Below are positions 51,459 to 63,998 of a stretch of DNA of 64,000 nt, in pieces (the stretch's first letter is position 1; the number at the start of each line of letters is the position of its first letter). A program made the translations under genes and the position numbers. The notes beneath the pieces were generated by a model. The model ran no database searches. It was not told the origin of the DNA and worked only from the letters and a program-made list of their open reading frames with translations. Source of the stretch: Burkholderia mayonis (GTDB taxonomy: Bacteria > Pseudomonadota > Gammaproteobacteria > Burkholderiales > Burkholderiaceae); contig NZ_CP013387.1 of assembly GCF_001523745.2 (NCBI RefSeq), positions 2,046,001 through 2,110,000 of the forward strand, written 5' to 3'.

Positions 51459-51500
51459 GTACAAATATTCTGAAAACAGAGATTTTTCAGGAATTTGTAC
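51459..51500. promoter_or_regulatory. Operator-like dyad between lrp-type gene and aceE paralogue
   Basis: GTACAAAT (51459-51466) and ATTTGTAC (51493-51500) are perfect 8-bp inverted arms; the next bases (TTCTGA / TCAGGAA) extend the symmetry imperfectly. It starts 2 bp upstream of the regulator's ATG and is unusually AT-rich. Such long dyads are typical Lrp-family binding sites. Confidence 0.6.
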
Positions 51501-51618
51501 GTTACACGAAACCAAAATTCCAACCAAAAGAGATGCACATTCTGCGGCTGCGTGGATAACCTTGACGGCTGTTGCTGCCGATGTCGCTTCCTCGAACCCG
51601 CCCCATCTGGAGCCGCGC

Positions 51619-54342
<2,724 letters not shown>

Positions 54343-54440
54343 CGGCGCGAGCATGATGCGACCGACGCCCGTTTCAGCAGGTCGAGCGCGCGTCTCCGAC
54401 GCAATGGCTTCGCTCGGCGCGCGGCACGCAGGCATTTGCG

Positions 54441-54473
54441 GGCGCCGGGGCGATCGTATTTCGCCCCGGCGCC
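54441..54473. terminator. Bidirectional hairpin between convergent genes
   Basis: GGCGCCGGGGCGA (54441-54453) and TCGCCCCGGCGCC (54461-54473) form a perfect 13-bp stem with a 7-nt loop. It lies between the AceE-like gene and the DUF1479 gene, which converge. No T-run follows, so efficiency as an intrinsic terminator is uncertain. Confidence 0.6.
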
Positions 54474-54489
54474 AACGCCTGCCGACCGC

Positions 54490-55734
54490 TCACAACCCGA
54501 ACCCCATCTGCTCGCGCCCGAGCGCGGTCAGATCGTCCGCCTGCGCACGCCCGGCGAAATCCGTCTCGAAGTGATCGGCCGGAAAATCCGGCGGGCTCTC
54601 GCCGCGCAGGAAGCTCGGCAACTGCCGCGTCAGGTAAGCGTCGTTCTTCGCGCACCCCGGCGCCGACGCGATGTACATCACGTTGCTGTAGCCCGTCCCG
54701 CGATGCGCGTCCTCGACCGCGTGCACGACGTCGCCGTGCCAGAACACCGCGTCGCCCGGCTGCATCGGCGGAATCGGTGCGAGCGCGGCGAGGAGCGGCG
54801 CATGCCATTCGGGCAGCACCGATAGCGCACGGCCCGGCCGCGCGCCGCACAGGTCGTCGCCGGGCACGTCGTCCTGCAGCGCGCGCAGGACGACGTAGGC
54901 CATCGCGTTCGCGATCGGAATCAGTTGCAGCGTCCCGTCGCCGGGCCCCTGCGGCGTCAGCGCCGTCCAGCCCTGGAACGTGCGGAACATCGAGCAGACG
55001 GCGGGCGACGGAATCTCCTCGACGTCCGGCCGGAACGCCGCGTCGAACGGATCGTAGGCGCGCCAGTCACCCGCGAGCACGTGCCGATAGACGCGCCGGA
55101 AGTTCGGCCCGAGCCAGCGCTCGACCGAGCCGCCGTCGACGTGCGGCGACAAGCCGAGCGACGACGAGCCCGGCGGCCGCCGGCGGATGCGGTCCGCATA
55201 GGCCGGCACGCGCGCCGGATCGAAATGCACGCGCCCTTCGCTCTGCGCGCGCCACAGCCGGTTCAGGAAAACACGCGCCAGGGTCAGTTCGGGCGACTGG
55301 CGCGCGGCGATCTGCGGCTTCGACCAATAAACGCCGTAGATCTGCGGCTTGCTCGACGCGAGCGTGCCGAAATAGCGGTCTTCCGCGCGATGGGCGAGTT
55401 TGTCGTCGAGCCGGTTCGACTCGACGTACGCGGTGATCTCGTCGTTCCAATCGCTCGCCCGCCGCGCGTCGAACACGCCGCGGATCACGCAAGCGCCACG
55501 CGCCCTGAGCGCGGCGAGCGACGCCGAATCGACGCGATCCGCGGCGACGTCGGCGAAGCGCAGCACGGGGATCGTGTCGCGGCCTTGCGCGCGATCGGTC
55601 AGGATCGAGTCGGCTTGCCGCGCGATCTCGCCCTCGAGCTCGCGAAACACCTGCGCGCGGTTCGGCAGTGCGGCGCGCAGCGCCGCTTTCGTCGTGCGGA
55701 TCGCCGCCGGCAGGTCGTCGATATGAAACGGCAT
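54490..55734 (-). CDS. DUF1479 family protein (Fe(II)/2-oxoglutarate oxygenase fold)
   Basis: A 414-aa protein of the YbiU/DUF1479 family: AALRARGACVIRGVFDARRA, then YGVYWSKPQIAARQSPELTL, LGLSPHVDGGSVERWLGPNF with the H-x-D iron site and GDAVFWHGDVVHAVED with the distal His. These fit a cupin-type non-haem oxygenase, but the substrate of the family is unknown. It is monocistronic and converges with the AceE-like gene. Confidence 0.88.
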   Translation of the reverse strand: MPFHIDDLPAAIRTTKAALRAALPNRAQVFRELEGEIARQADSILTDRAQGRDTIPVLRFADVAADRVDSASLAALRARGACVIRGVFDARRASDWNDEITAYVESNRLDDKLAHRAEDRYFGTLASSKPQIYGVYWSKPQIAARQSPELTLARVFLNRLWRAQSEGRVHFDPARVPAYADRIRRRPPGSSSLGLSPHVDGGSVERWLGPNFRRVYRHVLAGDWRAYDPFDAAFRPDVEEIPSPAVCSMFRTFQGWTALTPQGPGDGTLQLIPIANAMAYVVLRALQDDVPGDDLCGARPGRALSVLPEWHAPLLAALAPIPPMQPGDAVFWHGDVVHAVEDAHRGTGYSNVMYIASAPGCAKNDAYLTRQLPSFLRGESPPDFPADHFETDFAGRAQADDLTALGREQMGFGL

Positions 55735-56023
55735 CGGGTGTCTCCTTGATCTGATTCTGGATGGGTGCGGCGTACGTCAACGCACCCATTCAGCGTAGAT
55801 CGCCTGATCCGTGAGAAGTGATGCAATTGCGCCAACCATCGATAGGATTACGCCAGCCGTCCGGACAAGCGCGCCGAAGGCCGAAAGAACCGCCACGCGG
55901 CCTGGCGCGGGAGCAGTGCACGACGCGCGACGGCACGGCTTTCGGCGTTGCAACGCATCCGATCGGGGAGAGCGACGACGACGCGGCAACTGCCGCGTCC
56001 GCGTCCGTCGCGGGACCGCGCGA

Positions 56024-56366
56024 TCAGCGCGCTATCACCGGCGGCGCGAGCATGTAGTGCTCGCTCGAGAACATCGCGGCGCGATGCTCGTCGCACAGCG
56101 ACTGGGCCGTCTCGCGAGCGCGGCGTGTTCGACATCGCCGCGGCGTCATAGGTGGCCATCGCAACGAGCGCGTGCGCCCAGCCGGGCGATGCGTCGCGCT
56201 GCGCGCCGACAAAGACGGGCTGCGCCCATTGCCGGCAGTCGGCCGCCGTCGATCGTACGGGCATCGGAAGCGCGGCCCGCTGCACGTTGTCCTCGGCGAC
56301 GCCGGCAATTGCGCCTTCGATCGCCAGCAACCAGGCGAGCGCCACGACAAACCGCATTGCGCACAT
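56024..56366 (-). pseudogene. Probable frameshifted secreted protein
   Basis: From the ATG at 56366 (GAGG upstream) the product has a signal peptide (RFVVALAWLLAIEGAIAGVA), then a plausible mature part to about MATYDAAAMSN. After that the frame turns Arg-rich and runs on to 55848 with no natural composition. In the neighbouring frame a sensible ending appears, CDEHRAAMFSSEHYMLAPPV, with a stop at 56024. The two halves together look like one small secreted protein of about 110 aa broken by an indel near 56105-56130. A sequencing error or two overlapping genes are alternatives. Confidence 0.42.
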
Positions 56367-56552
56367 ACGCTCCACCTCGCAAAAGATAGGGAATGCACGC
56401 ATTCCAGACGGCTGCGCGCGGTGCCATATGCCGATTCGGCCGCATCGCGCCCATTCTCTCCCGCCGCGCGATCGCCGGCCGCACGACTGCCGTCGAAGGG
56501 CTTTGGCTACGCGCCGACGCTTATTCCCGCCTCGAAGCGGAGACGCGCACGT

Positions 56553-56942
56553 CTACTCCGGCTCGTGGCAGCATACGCACAGCTTGTTGCCGTCGAGATC
56601 GCGAAAGTACGCGCCGTAGTAGTTCGGGTGGTAGCGGGGTCGCAAGCCGGGCGCCCCTTCGCTCGTGCCGCCCGCTCGCAGCGCGAGCGCGTACACGCGG
56701 TCGACCATCGCGCGATTCGCCGCGAGAAACGCGGTCATCTGACCGTTGCCGGGCGCGTGCTGCGCGCCGTCGAACGGCCGGCCGATCAGGAACACCGGAC
56801 GCGGCGCGTCGGCCGGCATCCAGCCGGTCCAACCGTCGGGATCGCGAAACTTGAGCGCGAACTGCAACGCTTCCATCAACGGCGCGTAGAACGCATAAGC
56901 GCGTTCTACGTCGGTTACGCCCATGCAGACATGTGAGAACAT
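56553..56942 (-). CDS. VOC family (glyoxalase/bleomycin-resistance-like) protein
   Basis: A 129-aa protein from the ATG at 56942 with GGGAGG upstream. VOC features: FSHVCMGVTDVERAYAFYAP at the start, FLIGRPFDGAQHAPGNGQMT in the middle and NYYGAYFRDLDGNKLCVCCH at the end. Metal-ligand candidates are His4, His64 and Glu/His near the C-terminus. Substrate unknown. Divergent from an AraC regulator 63 bp away, which probably controls it. Confidence 0.88.
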   Translation of the reverse strand: MFSHVCMGVTDVERAYAFYAPLMEALQFALKFRDPDGWTGWMPADAPRPVFLIGRPFDGAQHAPGNGQMTAFLAANRAMVDRVYALALRAGGTSEGAPGLRPRYHPNYYGAYFRDLDGNKLCVCCHEPE

Positions 56943-57005
56943 TCGCGTGCCTCCCGGATCGTCGAAACCCGACGATGATGCCACGCCCACCCGCCACGCG
57001 GACGA

Positions 57006-57980
57006 ATGGACGCCGACATGAAGCCGCGCTACGAACGCATCGCGATTCCCGAAGGCTGCTCGGTCCGCGTCTATCGGCGCAGGCTCGCGCAGATTCCGTT
57101 CGAATGGCACCACCATCCGGAATACGAGCTGACGCTCACGCTGAACAGCCGCGGCAAGCGCTTCGTCGGCGATCACGTCGCCGATTACGCCGGCGACGAT
57201 CTCGTGCTCGTGCCGCCGAACCTGCCGCATACGTGGGCGTCGGACGCGCGTATCGATCCGGACGCGCCGCTCGTCGCACTCGTCGTCTGGTTCGACGGCG
57301 ACTGGGCACAGCGCATCGCCGACTGCTGCCCTGAATTCGCAGGCTTGCGCACGCTGCTGCGCCGAGCCGCGCCAGGGCTCGCGTTCGGGCCGGACGCCGC
57401 GGCCGAGATGCGCTCGCGGCTGCCCGCGCTCGTCGACCGCGCGCCGCGCGTGCGGCTCACGACCGCGCTCGACGTCCTCGCTTTCCTCGCCGACGCGCAC
57501 GCGACGCCGCTCGCGACGGCCGCCGCCTACCACACCGCCGACGGCGCCGCGCTCGCGCCCGAAGCCGAGCGCCTCGACCGCGTGCTCGACCTGCTCGACC
57601 GCCGCTTTCACGAACCGCTGCGCATCGCCGAACTCGCGGCAGTCGCGCACCTGTCCGAGCGCTCGCTGCAACGGCGGTTCGCGCAGCACGTCGGCGAAAC
57701 CATCGGCCGCTATCTGCAGCGGCTGCGGCTCGCGCACGCGGCACGGCTGCTCGCGTCGACCGACTGGCCGGTGTCGCTCGTCGCGACGCGCTCCGGCTAT
57801 GCGAATCTCGCGAACTTCAATCGCCAGTTCCTCACCGCGCGACAGATGACGCCGCGCGCATACCGGCAATTTCTCGCGGAGCACGACCGCCCGCCCGACG
57901 ACGCGCCGGCACGGACGAAAGGCATCGACGTGCGCCCGCCGTCGCTCGAGCGCGGTACGACCACGAAAACGCGCCGCTGA
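57006..57980 (+). CDS. AraC family transcriptional regulator
   Basis: A 324-aa regulator (start at 57006 or the ATG at 57018). The N-terminal cupin has IPFEWHHHPEYELTLTLNSR and YAGDDLVLVPPNLPHTWASD; the C-terminal double HTH has IAELAAVAHLSERSLQRRFA and SLVATRSGYANLANFNRQFL. The cupin is of the kind that binds small ligands through its HHHPE motif. It diverges from the VOC gene and ends at a shared bidirectional terminator with gltA. Confidence 0.92.
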   Translation: MDADMKPRYERIAIPEGCSVRVYRRRLAQIPFEWHHHPEYELTLTLNSRGKRFVGDHVADYAGDDLVLVPPNLPHTWASDARIDPDAPLVALVVWFDGDWAQRIADCCPEFAGLRTLLRRAAPGLAFGPDAAAEMRSRLPALVDRAPRVRLTTALDVLAFLADAHATPLATAAAYHTADGAALAPEAERLDRVLDLLDRRFHEPLRIAELAAVAHLSERSLQRRFAQHVGETIGRYLQRLRLAHAARLLASTDWPVSLVATRSGYANLANFNRQFLTARQMTPRAYRQFLAEHDRPPDDAPARTKGIDVRPPSLERGTTTKTRR

Positions 57981-57985
57981 AAAAC

Positions 57986-58018
57986 AAACACCCCGACGGG
58001 CGAACCGTCGGGGTGTTT
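57986..58018. terminator. Bidirectional terminator between araC-type gene and gltA
   Basis: AAACACCCCGACGG (57986-57999) and CCGTCGGGGTGTTT (58005-58018) form a perfect 14-bp stem with a 5-nt loop. A/T runs at both ends make it functional for the AraC gene on the plus strand and gltA on the minus strand. Confidence 0.92.
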
Positions 58019-58077
58019 CATTCAGCGTTGCACGCACCACGCGCGGCGGACTGGCCGCACGCGCTGCGCGCCGCCGA

Positions 58078-59379
58078 TCAGCGCTGATCGATCGGCTTCG
58101 CCGTACGCGGGGTCTCGCCGATGAAGAGCTGCCGCGGGCGACCGATCTTCTGCTCGGGATCGGCGATCATCTCGTTCCACTGCGCGATCCAGCCGACCGT
58201 GCGCGCCATCGCGAAGATACAGGTGAACATCGACGTCGGGATGCCCAGCGCGCGCTGAACGATGCCCGAGTAGAAATCGACGTTCGGGTACAGCTTGCGC
58301 GACACGAAGTATTCGTCTTCGAGCGCGATCTTCTCGAGCTGCATCGCGAGCTTGAAGAGCGGATCGTCGTGCAGGCCCAGTTCGTTCAGCACTTCGTAGC
58401 AGGTCTCGCGCATCAGCTTCGCGCGCGGATCGTAGTTCTTGTACACGCGGTGGCCGAAGCCCATCAGCTTCACGCCCGAGTTCTTGTCCTTCACCTGCTT
58501 GATGAACTCGGGGATGTTGTCCGGCGTGCCGATCTGCTCGAGCATGTTCAGCGCGGCTTCGTTTGCGCCGCCGTGCGCCGGGCCCCACAGACACGCGATG
58601 CCGGCCGCGATACACGCGAACGGGTTCGCACCCGACGAGCCCGCGAGACGGACCGTCGACGTCGACGCGTTCTGCTCGTGGTCGGCGTGCAGGATCAGGA
58701 TGCGGTCGAGCGCGCGGACGAGCACGTCGTTGACCTTGTACTCTTCGCACGGGTTCGCGAACATCATGCGCATGAAGTTCGCGCTGTACGACAGGTCGTT
58801 GCGCGGATAGACGAACGGCTGGCCGATGCTGTACTTGAACGCCATCGCGACGAGCGTCGGCAGTTTCGCGATCATGCGGATCGCCGACACTTCACGGTGA
58901 CGCGGGTCGTTGATATCGAGCGAATCGTGGTAGAACGCGGACAGCGCGCCGACCGCGGCGACGAGAATCGCCATCGGGTGCGCGTCGCGGCGGAAGCCGC
59001 GGAAGAAGAACTGCATCTGCTCGTGCACCATCGTGTGCTTCGTGACGGTGGCGACGAATTCCTTCTTCTGCGCGGCGTTCGGCAGCTCGCCCTTCAGCAG
59101 CAGATAGCAGGTTTCGAGGAAGTCCGCGTTTTCAGCGAGATTGTCAATCGGAAAGCCGCGGTACAGCAGTTCGCCCTTGTCGCCGTCGATGTACGTGATC
59201 GCCGAGTTGCAAGACGCCGTCGACATGAAGCCCGGGTCATACGTGAACTTGCCGGTCTGGCCGTACAGCTTGCGGATATCGATTACGTCCGGGCCCATCG
59301 TACCCTTGTAAATCGGCAGTTCGACGCTCGGCGAATTGTCGCTGAACGATAGCGTGGCTTTAACATCAGACGGGGTCAT
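58078..59379 (-). CDS. gltA: Citrate synthase (type II)
   Basis: A 433-aa enzyme condensing oxaloacetate and acetyl-CoA. Catalytic His regions: [20 protein letters not shown] and [20 protein letters not shown]; the catalytic Asp is in the C-terminal [14 protein letters not shown]. Length and N-terminal domain are those of the hexameric, NADH-regulated Gram-negative type. It is the last gene of the sdhCDAB-sdhE-gltA run. Confidence 0.97.
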   Translation of the reverse strand: MTPSDVKATLSFSDNSPSVELPIYKGTMGPDVIDIRKLYGQTGKFTYDPGFMSTASCNSAITYIDGDKGELLYRGFPIDNLAENADFLETCYLLLKGELPNAAQKKEFVATVTKHTMVHEQMQFFFRGFRRDAHPMAILVAAVGALSAFYHDSLDINDPRHREVSAIRMIAKLPTLVAMAFKYSIGQPFVYPRNDLSYSANFMRMMFANPCEEYKVNDVLVRALDRILILHADHEQNASTSTVRLAGSSGANPFACIAAGIACLWGPAHGGANEAALNMLEQIGTPDNIPEFIKQVKDKNSGVKLMGFGHRVYKNYDPRAKLMRETCYEVLNELGLHDDPLFKLAMQLEKIALEDEYFVSRKLYPNVDFYSGIVQRALGIPTSMFTCIFAMARTVGWIAQWNEMIADPEQKIGRPRQLFIGETPRTAKPIDQR

Positions 59380-59431
59380 GACACATCCTCAATCGAAAAA
59401 AGAAACGGATTCGATAACGGGCACAACGCTC

Positions 59432-59704
59432 TCAAACGCTGCGCAGCATCTCCAGCAGCCTGGACATGTCCGGGCCGGCAAAGTCGCCTTCTGGTTCCTT
59501 GCGTGCGAGCAGCAAGTCCATCAGGTCGTTGTCGCTTAGATCCAGCAGGCGCGACAGTGCGCTCACGTCCGCGTCGCTGAGGTCGTGCTCGTGTCTGTCG
59601 AAGAAACGCTCGAAAATGAGATCGTTCTCCAGCAGACCGCGCCGCGCGCGCCAGCGAAGCCGCGCGCGGCGATGCGGGTCGGATTGATGCGACGATTCGC
59701 TCAT
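59432..59704 (-). CDS. sdhE: FAD assembly factor SdhE
   Basis: A 90-aa helical protein needed for covalent flavinylation of SdhA. The RGxxE motif is present (RARRGLLENDLIFERFFDRH), followed by LSDADVSALSRLLDLSDNDL and the family's LARKEPEGD-type end. It follows sdhB by 1 bp and precedes gltA, the standard betaproteobacterial position. Confidence 0.95.
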   Translation of the reverse strand: MSESSHQSDPHRRARLRWRARRGLLENDLIFERFFDRHEHDLSDADVSALSRLLDLSDNDLMDLLLARKEPEGDFAGPDMSRLLEMLRSV

Positions 59705-59705
59705 G

Positions 59706-60407
59706 TCAGACCGCGCGGCGAACCATCAATTCCTTGATCTTGCCGATCGCCTTCGTCGGGTTCAGGCCCTTCGGGCACACGTCGACGCAGTTCATGATCG
59801 TATGGCAACGGAACAGACGGTACGGATCGTCGAGGTTGTCGAGGCGCTCGCCCGTCGCACGATCGCGGCTGTCCGCGATGAAGCGATACGCCTGCAGCAG
59901 GCCCGCCGGACCGACGAACTTGTCCGGATTCCACCAGAAGCTCGGGCACGACGTCGAGCAGCTCGCGCACAGAATGCACTCGTACAGGCCGTCGAGCTCG
60001 TCGCGCTCTTCCGGCGACTGCAGGCGCTCCTTCTCGGGCGGCGGCTCGTCGTTGATCAGGTACGGACGGATCGAGTGGTACTGGTTGAAGAACTGCGTGA
60101 AATCGCAGATCAGGTCGCGCACGACGGGCAGACCCGGCAGCGGCCGCAGCACGATCTTCTGCGGCAGGTCGTTCAGGTTCGTCAGGCACGCGAGGCCGTT
60201 CTTGCCGTTGATGTTCATCGCGTCCGAACCGCATACGCCTTCGCGGCACGAGCGGCGGAACGACAGCGTCTCGTCGACCGACTTCAGCTTGACGAGCGCG
60301 TCGAGCAGCATCCGCTCGTGCTGGAGCTCCAGCTCGTACGTCTGCATGCGCGGCGCGGCGTCCTTGTCCGGATCGTAGCGGTAGATTTCGAAAATGCGTT
60401 TGGCCAT
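59706..60407 (-). CDS. sdhB: Succinate dehydrogenase iron-sulfur subunit
   Basis: A 233-aa electron-transfer subunit. 2Fe-2S ligands: [20 protein letters not shown]; 4Fe-4S and 3Fe-4S ligands: [16 protein letters not shown] and [20 protein letters not shown]. All cysteines are intact. It carries electrons from SdhA flavin to ubiquinone at SdhCD. Confidence 0.97.
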   Translation of the reverse strand: MAKRIFEIYRYDPDKDAAPRMQTYELELQHERMLLDALVKLKSVDETLSFRRSCREGVCGSDAMNINGKNGLACLTNLNDLPQKIVLRPLPGLPVVRDLICDFTQFFNQYHSIRPYLINDEPPPEKERLQSPEERDELDGLYECILCASCSTSCPSFWWNPDKFVGPAGLLQAYRFIADSRDRATGERLDNLDDPYRLFRCHTIMNCVDVCPKGLNPTKAIGKIKELMVRRAV

Positions 60408-60428
60408 TTCAGATTCCTTTGCGCTGGC

Positions 60429-62204
60429 TTAGAACGTACGCGCCTTCGGCGGCACGGACTCGACCGTCAGCGGCTTCATATGGACGGGCTTGTAGTCGAG
60501 GCGATCGCCTTCGCTGAACCACAGCGTGTGGCGCAGCCAGTTGTCGTCGTCGCGGTGCTCGTAGTCGCTGTGCGCGTGCGCGCCGCGGCTTTCCTTGCGC
60601 GCTTCCGCCGACACCATCGTCGCGCGCGCGACCTCGATCAGGTTCGCCAGCTCGAGCGCTTCGACGCGCGCGGTGTTGAACACCTTCGACTTGTCCTTCA
60701 GGTGCACGTGCGTGACGCGCTCCTTCAGGCCCGCCATCTGCTGAACGCCCTCTTCCAGCAGCTTCGACGTGCGGAACACGCCCGCATGCTTTTGCATCGT
60801 CGCGCGGATGTCGTTCGCGATGTCCTGCGTGTACTCGCCCGACGTCGACTTCTCGAGCTTCGCGAGGCGCTCGAGCGAGAATTCGGCGGCGTCCGCCGGC
60901 AGCGGCTTGTGCTCGCGCTGGTTCTTCACGTGCTCGACGATGTGGTTGCCGGCAGCGCGGCCGAACACCACCAGATCGAGCAGCGAGTTCGTGCCGAGGC
61001 GGTTCGCGCCGTGCACGGACACGCACGAGCATTCGCCCACGGCGTAGAAGCCGTTGATCGGCTCTTCGTGGCCGCGCGGCGTGCCGACGACCTGGCCGTG
61101 GATGTTGGTCGGGATGCCGCCCATCTGGTAATGGATCGTCGGCACGACCGGGATCGGTTCCTTGATGCAATCGACGTTCGCGAACTTCAGCGCGATCTCG
61201 CGAATCGACGGCAGACGCTTCATGATCGTCTCGGCGCCGATGTGCGACAGGTCGAGCAGCACGTGGTCCTTGTTCGGGCCGACGCCGCGGCCTTCCTTGA
61301 TTTCCTGATCCATCGAGCGCGACACGAAATCGCGCGGCGCCAGATCCTTCAGCGTCGGCGCGTAGCGCTCCATGAAGCGCTCGCCGTTCGAGTTGCGCAG
61401 AATGCCGCCCTCGCCGCGCACGCCTTCGGTGATCAGCACGCCCGCACCCGCGACGCCCGTCGGGTGGAACTGCCAGAACTCCATGTCCTGCAGCGCGACG
61501 CCCGAGCGGGCCGCCATGCCGAGGCCGTCGCCCGTGTTGATGAACGCGTTCGTCGACGCCGCGAAGATCCGGCCCGCGCCGCCCGTCGCAAACAGCGTGG
61601 TCTTGCCTTCGAGGATGTAGACGTCGCCCGTTTCCATTTCGAGGGCGGTCACGCCGAGCACGTCGCCGTCCGCGTCGCGGATCAGGTCGAGCGCCATCCA
61701 TTCGACGAAGAATTGCGTCTTCGCCGCGACGTTCTGCTGGTACAGCGTGTGCAGCAGCGCATGACCGGTGCGGTCTGCCGCCGCGCACGCTCGCTGGACC
61801 GGCTTCTCGCCGTAGTTCGCGGTGTGGCCGCCGAACGGGCGCTGGTAGATCGTGCCGTCCGCATTGCGGTCGAACGGCATGCCGAAGTGCTCGAGCTCGT
61901 ACACGGCGTTCGGCGCTTCACGGCACATGAACTCGATCGCGTCCTGGTCGCCGAGCCAGTCGGAGCCCTTGATCGTGTCGTAGAAGTGATAGTGCCAGTT
62001 GTCTTCGCTCATGTTGCCAAGCGACGCGCCGATCCCGCCTTGCGCGGCGACCGTGTGCGAACGGGTCGGGAACACTTTCGACAGCACGCAGACGGAGAGA
62101 CCCGCGCGCGACAGTTGCAGGGACGCGCGCATCCCCGAGCCGCCCGCGCCGACGATCACCACGTCGAACTTGCGACGCGGCAGGGAAGTTTTGATTGCAG
62201 CCAT
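60429..62204 (-). CDS. sdhA: Succinate dehydrogenase flavoprotein subunit
   Basis: A 591-aa catalytic subunit oxidising succinate. FAD loop: [20 protein letters not shown]; the FAD-linked His is in [20 protein letters not shown]; active-site region [20 protein letters not shown] and [20 protein letters not shown] are intact. Separated from sdhB by 21 bp. Confidence 0.97.
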   Translation of the reverse strand: MAAIKTSLPRRKFDVVIVGAGGSGMRASLQLSRAGLSVCVLSKVFPTRSHTVAAQGGIGASLGNMSEDNWHYHFYDTIKGSDWLGDQDAIEFMCREAPNAVYELEHFGMPFDRNADGTIYQRPFGGHTANYGEKPVQRACAAADRTGHALLHTLYQQNVAAKTQFFVEWMALDLIRDADGDVLGVTALEMETGDVYILEGKTTLFATGGAGRIFAASTNAFINTGDGLGMAARSGVALQDMEFWQFHPTGVAGAGVLITEGVRGEGGILRNSNGERFMERYAPTLKDLAPRDFVSRSMDQEIKEGRGVGPNKDHVLLDLSHIGAETIMKRLPSIREIALKFANVDCIKEPIPVVPTIHYQMGGIPTNIHGQVVGTPRGHEEPINGFYAVGECSCVSVHGANRLGTNSLLDLVVFGRAAGNHIVEHVKNQREHKPLPADAAEFSLERLAKLEKSTSGEYTQDIANDIRATMQKHAGVFRTSKLLEEGVQQMAGLKERVTHVHLKDKSKVFNTARVEALELANLIEVARATMVSAEARKESRGAHAHSDYEHRDDDNWLRHTLWFSEGDRLDYKPVHMKPLTVESVPPKARTF

Positions 62205-62208
62205 TCTT

Positions 62209-62577
62209 TTAAACTCTCCAGAGAATCTGCGCAGCGTAGCCCGCGCACGCGAGCAGCCAGACGATCGTCAGCGATTGCAGCAGCAGGCGCACACCGACGG
62301 GCTTCACGTAGTCCATCCAGATGTCGCGCACGCCGACCCATGCGTGATAGAAGAGCGAAAGCAGCGTGACGAAGGTCGCGAGCTTCATCCATTGCGTCGC
62401 GAAGATCGACGCCCAGCCCTCGTACGAGAAATCGCGCGCCGTGAAGAACCAGACGAGCAGGATGACGGTGTAGATCGCCATCACGGTGGCGGTGACGCGC
62501 TGCGCGAGCCAGTCGCGCAGACCATAGTGAGCGCCGACGACGAGGCGCTTCGAGCCGATACGGTTATTCGCTGCCAT
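62209..62577 (-). CDS. sdhD: Succinate dehydrogenase membrane anchor subunit
   Basis: A 122-aa membrane protein from the ATG at 62577 with three helices ([20 protein letters not shown], then [20 protein letters not shown] and [19 protein letters not shown]). The H-x-x-x-G-x-x-D block ([14 protein letters not shown]) contributes the haem/quinone site. Overlapping spacing of 4 bp to sdhA and sdhC indicates a single mRNA. Confidence 0.94.
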   Translation of the reverse strand: MAANNRIGSKRLVVGAHYGLRDWLAQRVTATVMAIYTVILLVWFFTARDFSYEGWASIFATQWMKLATFVTLLSLFYHAWVGVRDIWMDYVKPVGVRLLLQSLTIVWLLACAGYAAQILWRV

Positions 62578-62581
62578 TTTC

Positions 62582-62998
62582 TTAGAATGCTCCGAACAGT
62601 TTGAGCGCGACGGCGATCGTGAGGACGGTCGACACGACGAACACGACGACCGACGTCTTCCGGCCGCGTTCCTTCGACACCGCATCGTGATTCATGTCCA
62701 TCATCAGATGGCGGACCCCGGCGCAGAAGTGGAACAGGAACGCCCACGACAGCGCGAGGACGATCAGCTTGACGACGATGTTGGAGAGGAATGCCTTGAA
62801 GACTTCGAAGCTGAGTTCGGACGTGAGGCTTTGGTCGAAGAGGTAAAGCAGGAAAGGAAGGAACAGGAACAGCAGCGCACCGCTCACCCGGTGCAGAATC
62901 GAAACCCGAGCCGCGAGCGGCATACGGTATTTGAGCGTGATGTCGCCGAACCCGATGTTCCGGTACTCCGGCCTCGGTTTTCTTACTGTTTCAGTCAT
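62582..62998 (-). CDS. sdhC: Succinate dehydrogenase cytochrome b556 subunit
   Basis: A 138-aa anchor with three membrane helices. RPEYRNIGFGDITLKYRMPL at the start and the haem His in HFCAGVRHLMMDMNHDAVSK are typical; SILHRVSGALLFLFLPFLLY is the first helix. It is the first gene of the operon; a 200-bp leader with direct repeats lies upstream. Confidence 0.95.
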   Translation of the reverse strand: MTETVRKPRPEYRNIGFGDITLKYRMPLAARVSILHRVSGALLFLFLPFLLYLFDQSLTSELSFEVFKAFLSNIVVKLIVLALSWAFLFHFCAGVRHLMMDMNHDAVSKERGRKTSVVVFVVSTVLTIAVALKLFGAF

Positions 62999-63153
62999 GC
63001 TAGACCCCTACTATGTTGTCACACTAATCCGTGATTTTAGCGCCTTTTTATTTCGCGCTGCAGCGAAAGCTCTGCTCTGGAGCGTTGCATTCCACGGAAT
63101 AAACGCGGCGCGAAACGTGCTATGCGCGTGGGGTGCGCAATTACCTGTCGTTT

Positions 63154-63187
63154 CGCCTTACCTTGATTCAGGCTGCGCCTTACCTTG
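63154..63187. promoter_or_regulatory. 12-bp direct repeat upstream of sdhC
   Basis: CGCCTTACCTTG occurs exactly at 63154-63165 and 63176-63187, a 22-bp period or two helical turns. It lies in the 199-bp gap between the GntR stop and sdhC, about 155-190 bp ahead of the sdhC start. It may be a regulator site for the TCA operon; a TAAAAT -10 candidate is at about 63041-63036 on the minus strand. Confidence 0.5.
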
Positions 63188-63197
63188 CATCCGAAAT

Positions 63198-63998
63198 TCA
63201 GCTCAAATCGTTCTGATAGTAGTACCCGGTTGTGACATACCATCCGCGCCGCACTTCGACGGGACGATCGCCATACGTGTACGACACGCGCTCGACCGAC
63301 AGCAGCGGAAAGCCCGACGGAACGCCGAGCAGGTCCGCGACGGAAGGCTCGGCCGCGATCGCGCGAATCTTCTCGCTCGCGCGGATCATCCGCGTGCCGA
63401 ACTCGCTCTCGAACATCGCGTACAGCGGCCCCTTGTATTCGCTCAGGCGCTCGAACGTGAGCCCGCGGAACATCGCGCCCGGCAGCCAGATCTCGTCGAG
63501 CACCGTGACGGCGCTGTCGAACTCGAGCAGGCGCCGCACCTGGACGACGGGATCGGCGGGCTTCAGATCGAGCTGGCGCGCGATCTCGGCGGGCGCGCGC
63601 ATCCGCCGGCACTCGAGCAGGCGGCTCACGTGCGGATGCTCGACGCCGTCGTCGGCGAGGAGCCGCAGGAAACGGAATTGCGCGCGCTCCTCGCTGTGGG
63701 TCGCGACGAACGTGCCCTTGCCCTGGCGGCGCACGAGCAGGTTGTCGGCCGCAAGCTCGTCGATCGCCTTGCGCACCGTGCCTTGGCTCACCTTATATCG
63801 GCCGGCGAGCTCCACTTCGCTCGGGATGATCTCGCCCGGTTTCCAGTCGCCCGCCTCGAGGCTCTGCGTGATCAGCGCCTTGATCTGCTGGTAAAGTGGG
63901 CTGAAAGTCGGCGAAGGCGCGGCCGCAGCCTCGCCGCCGGGCTGCGTGGAGCCGGCTGCGCCGTTCGGGTTGGGTGCGCTCGCCTGATTGGAAGTCAT
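63198..63998 (-). CDS. GntR/HutC family transcriptional regulator
   Basis: A 266-aa regulator complete within the window. After a Pro/Ala-rich N-terminus of 30 residues comes the GntR winged HTH (PLYQQIKALITQSLEAGDWK, then PSEVELAGRYKVSQGTVRKA, RRQGKGTFVATH) and a UTRA ligand domain (VRRLLEFDSAVTVLDEIWLP, then FPLLSVERVSYTYGDRPVEV). It is upstream of and co-directional with sdhC, so it is likely to regulate the TCA operon or a nearby pathway; the ligand is unknown. Confidence 0.92.
   Translation of the reverse strand: MTSNQASAPNPNGAAGSTQPGGEAAAAPSPTFSPLYQQIKALITQSLEAGDWKPGEIIPSEVELAGRYKVSQGTVRKAIDELAADNLLVRRQGKGTFVATHSEERAQFRFLRLLADDGVEHPHVSRLLECRRMRAPAEIARQLDLKPADPVVQVRRLLEFDSAVTVLDEIWLPGAMFRGLTFERLSEYKGPLYAMFESEFGTRMIRASEKIRAIAAEPSVADLLGVPSGFPLLSVERVSYTYGDRPVEVRRGWYVTTGYYYQNDLS

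Noticed and set aside
59703-62369. 888-codon open frame opposite sdhB and sdhA
   Set aside because: Antisense shadow with low-complexity composition; sdhBA are unmistakable.
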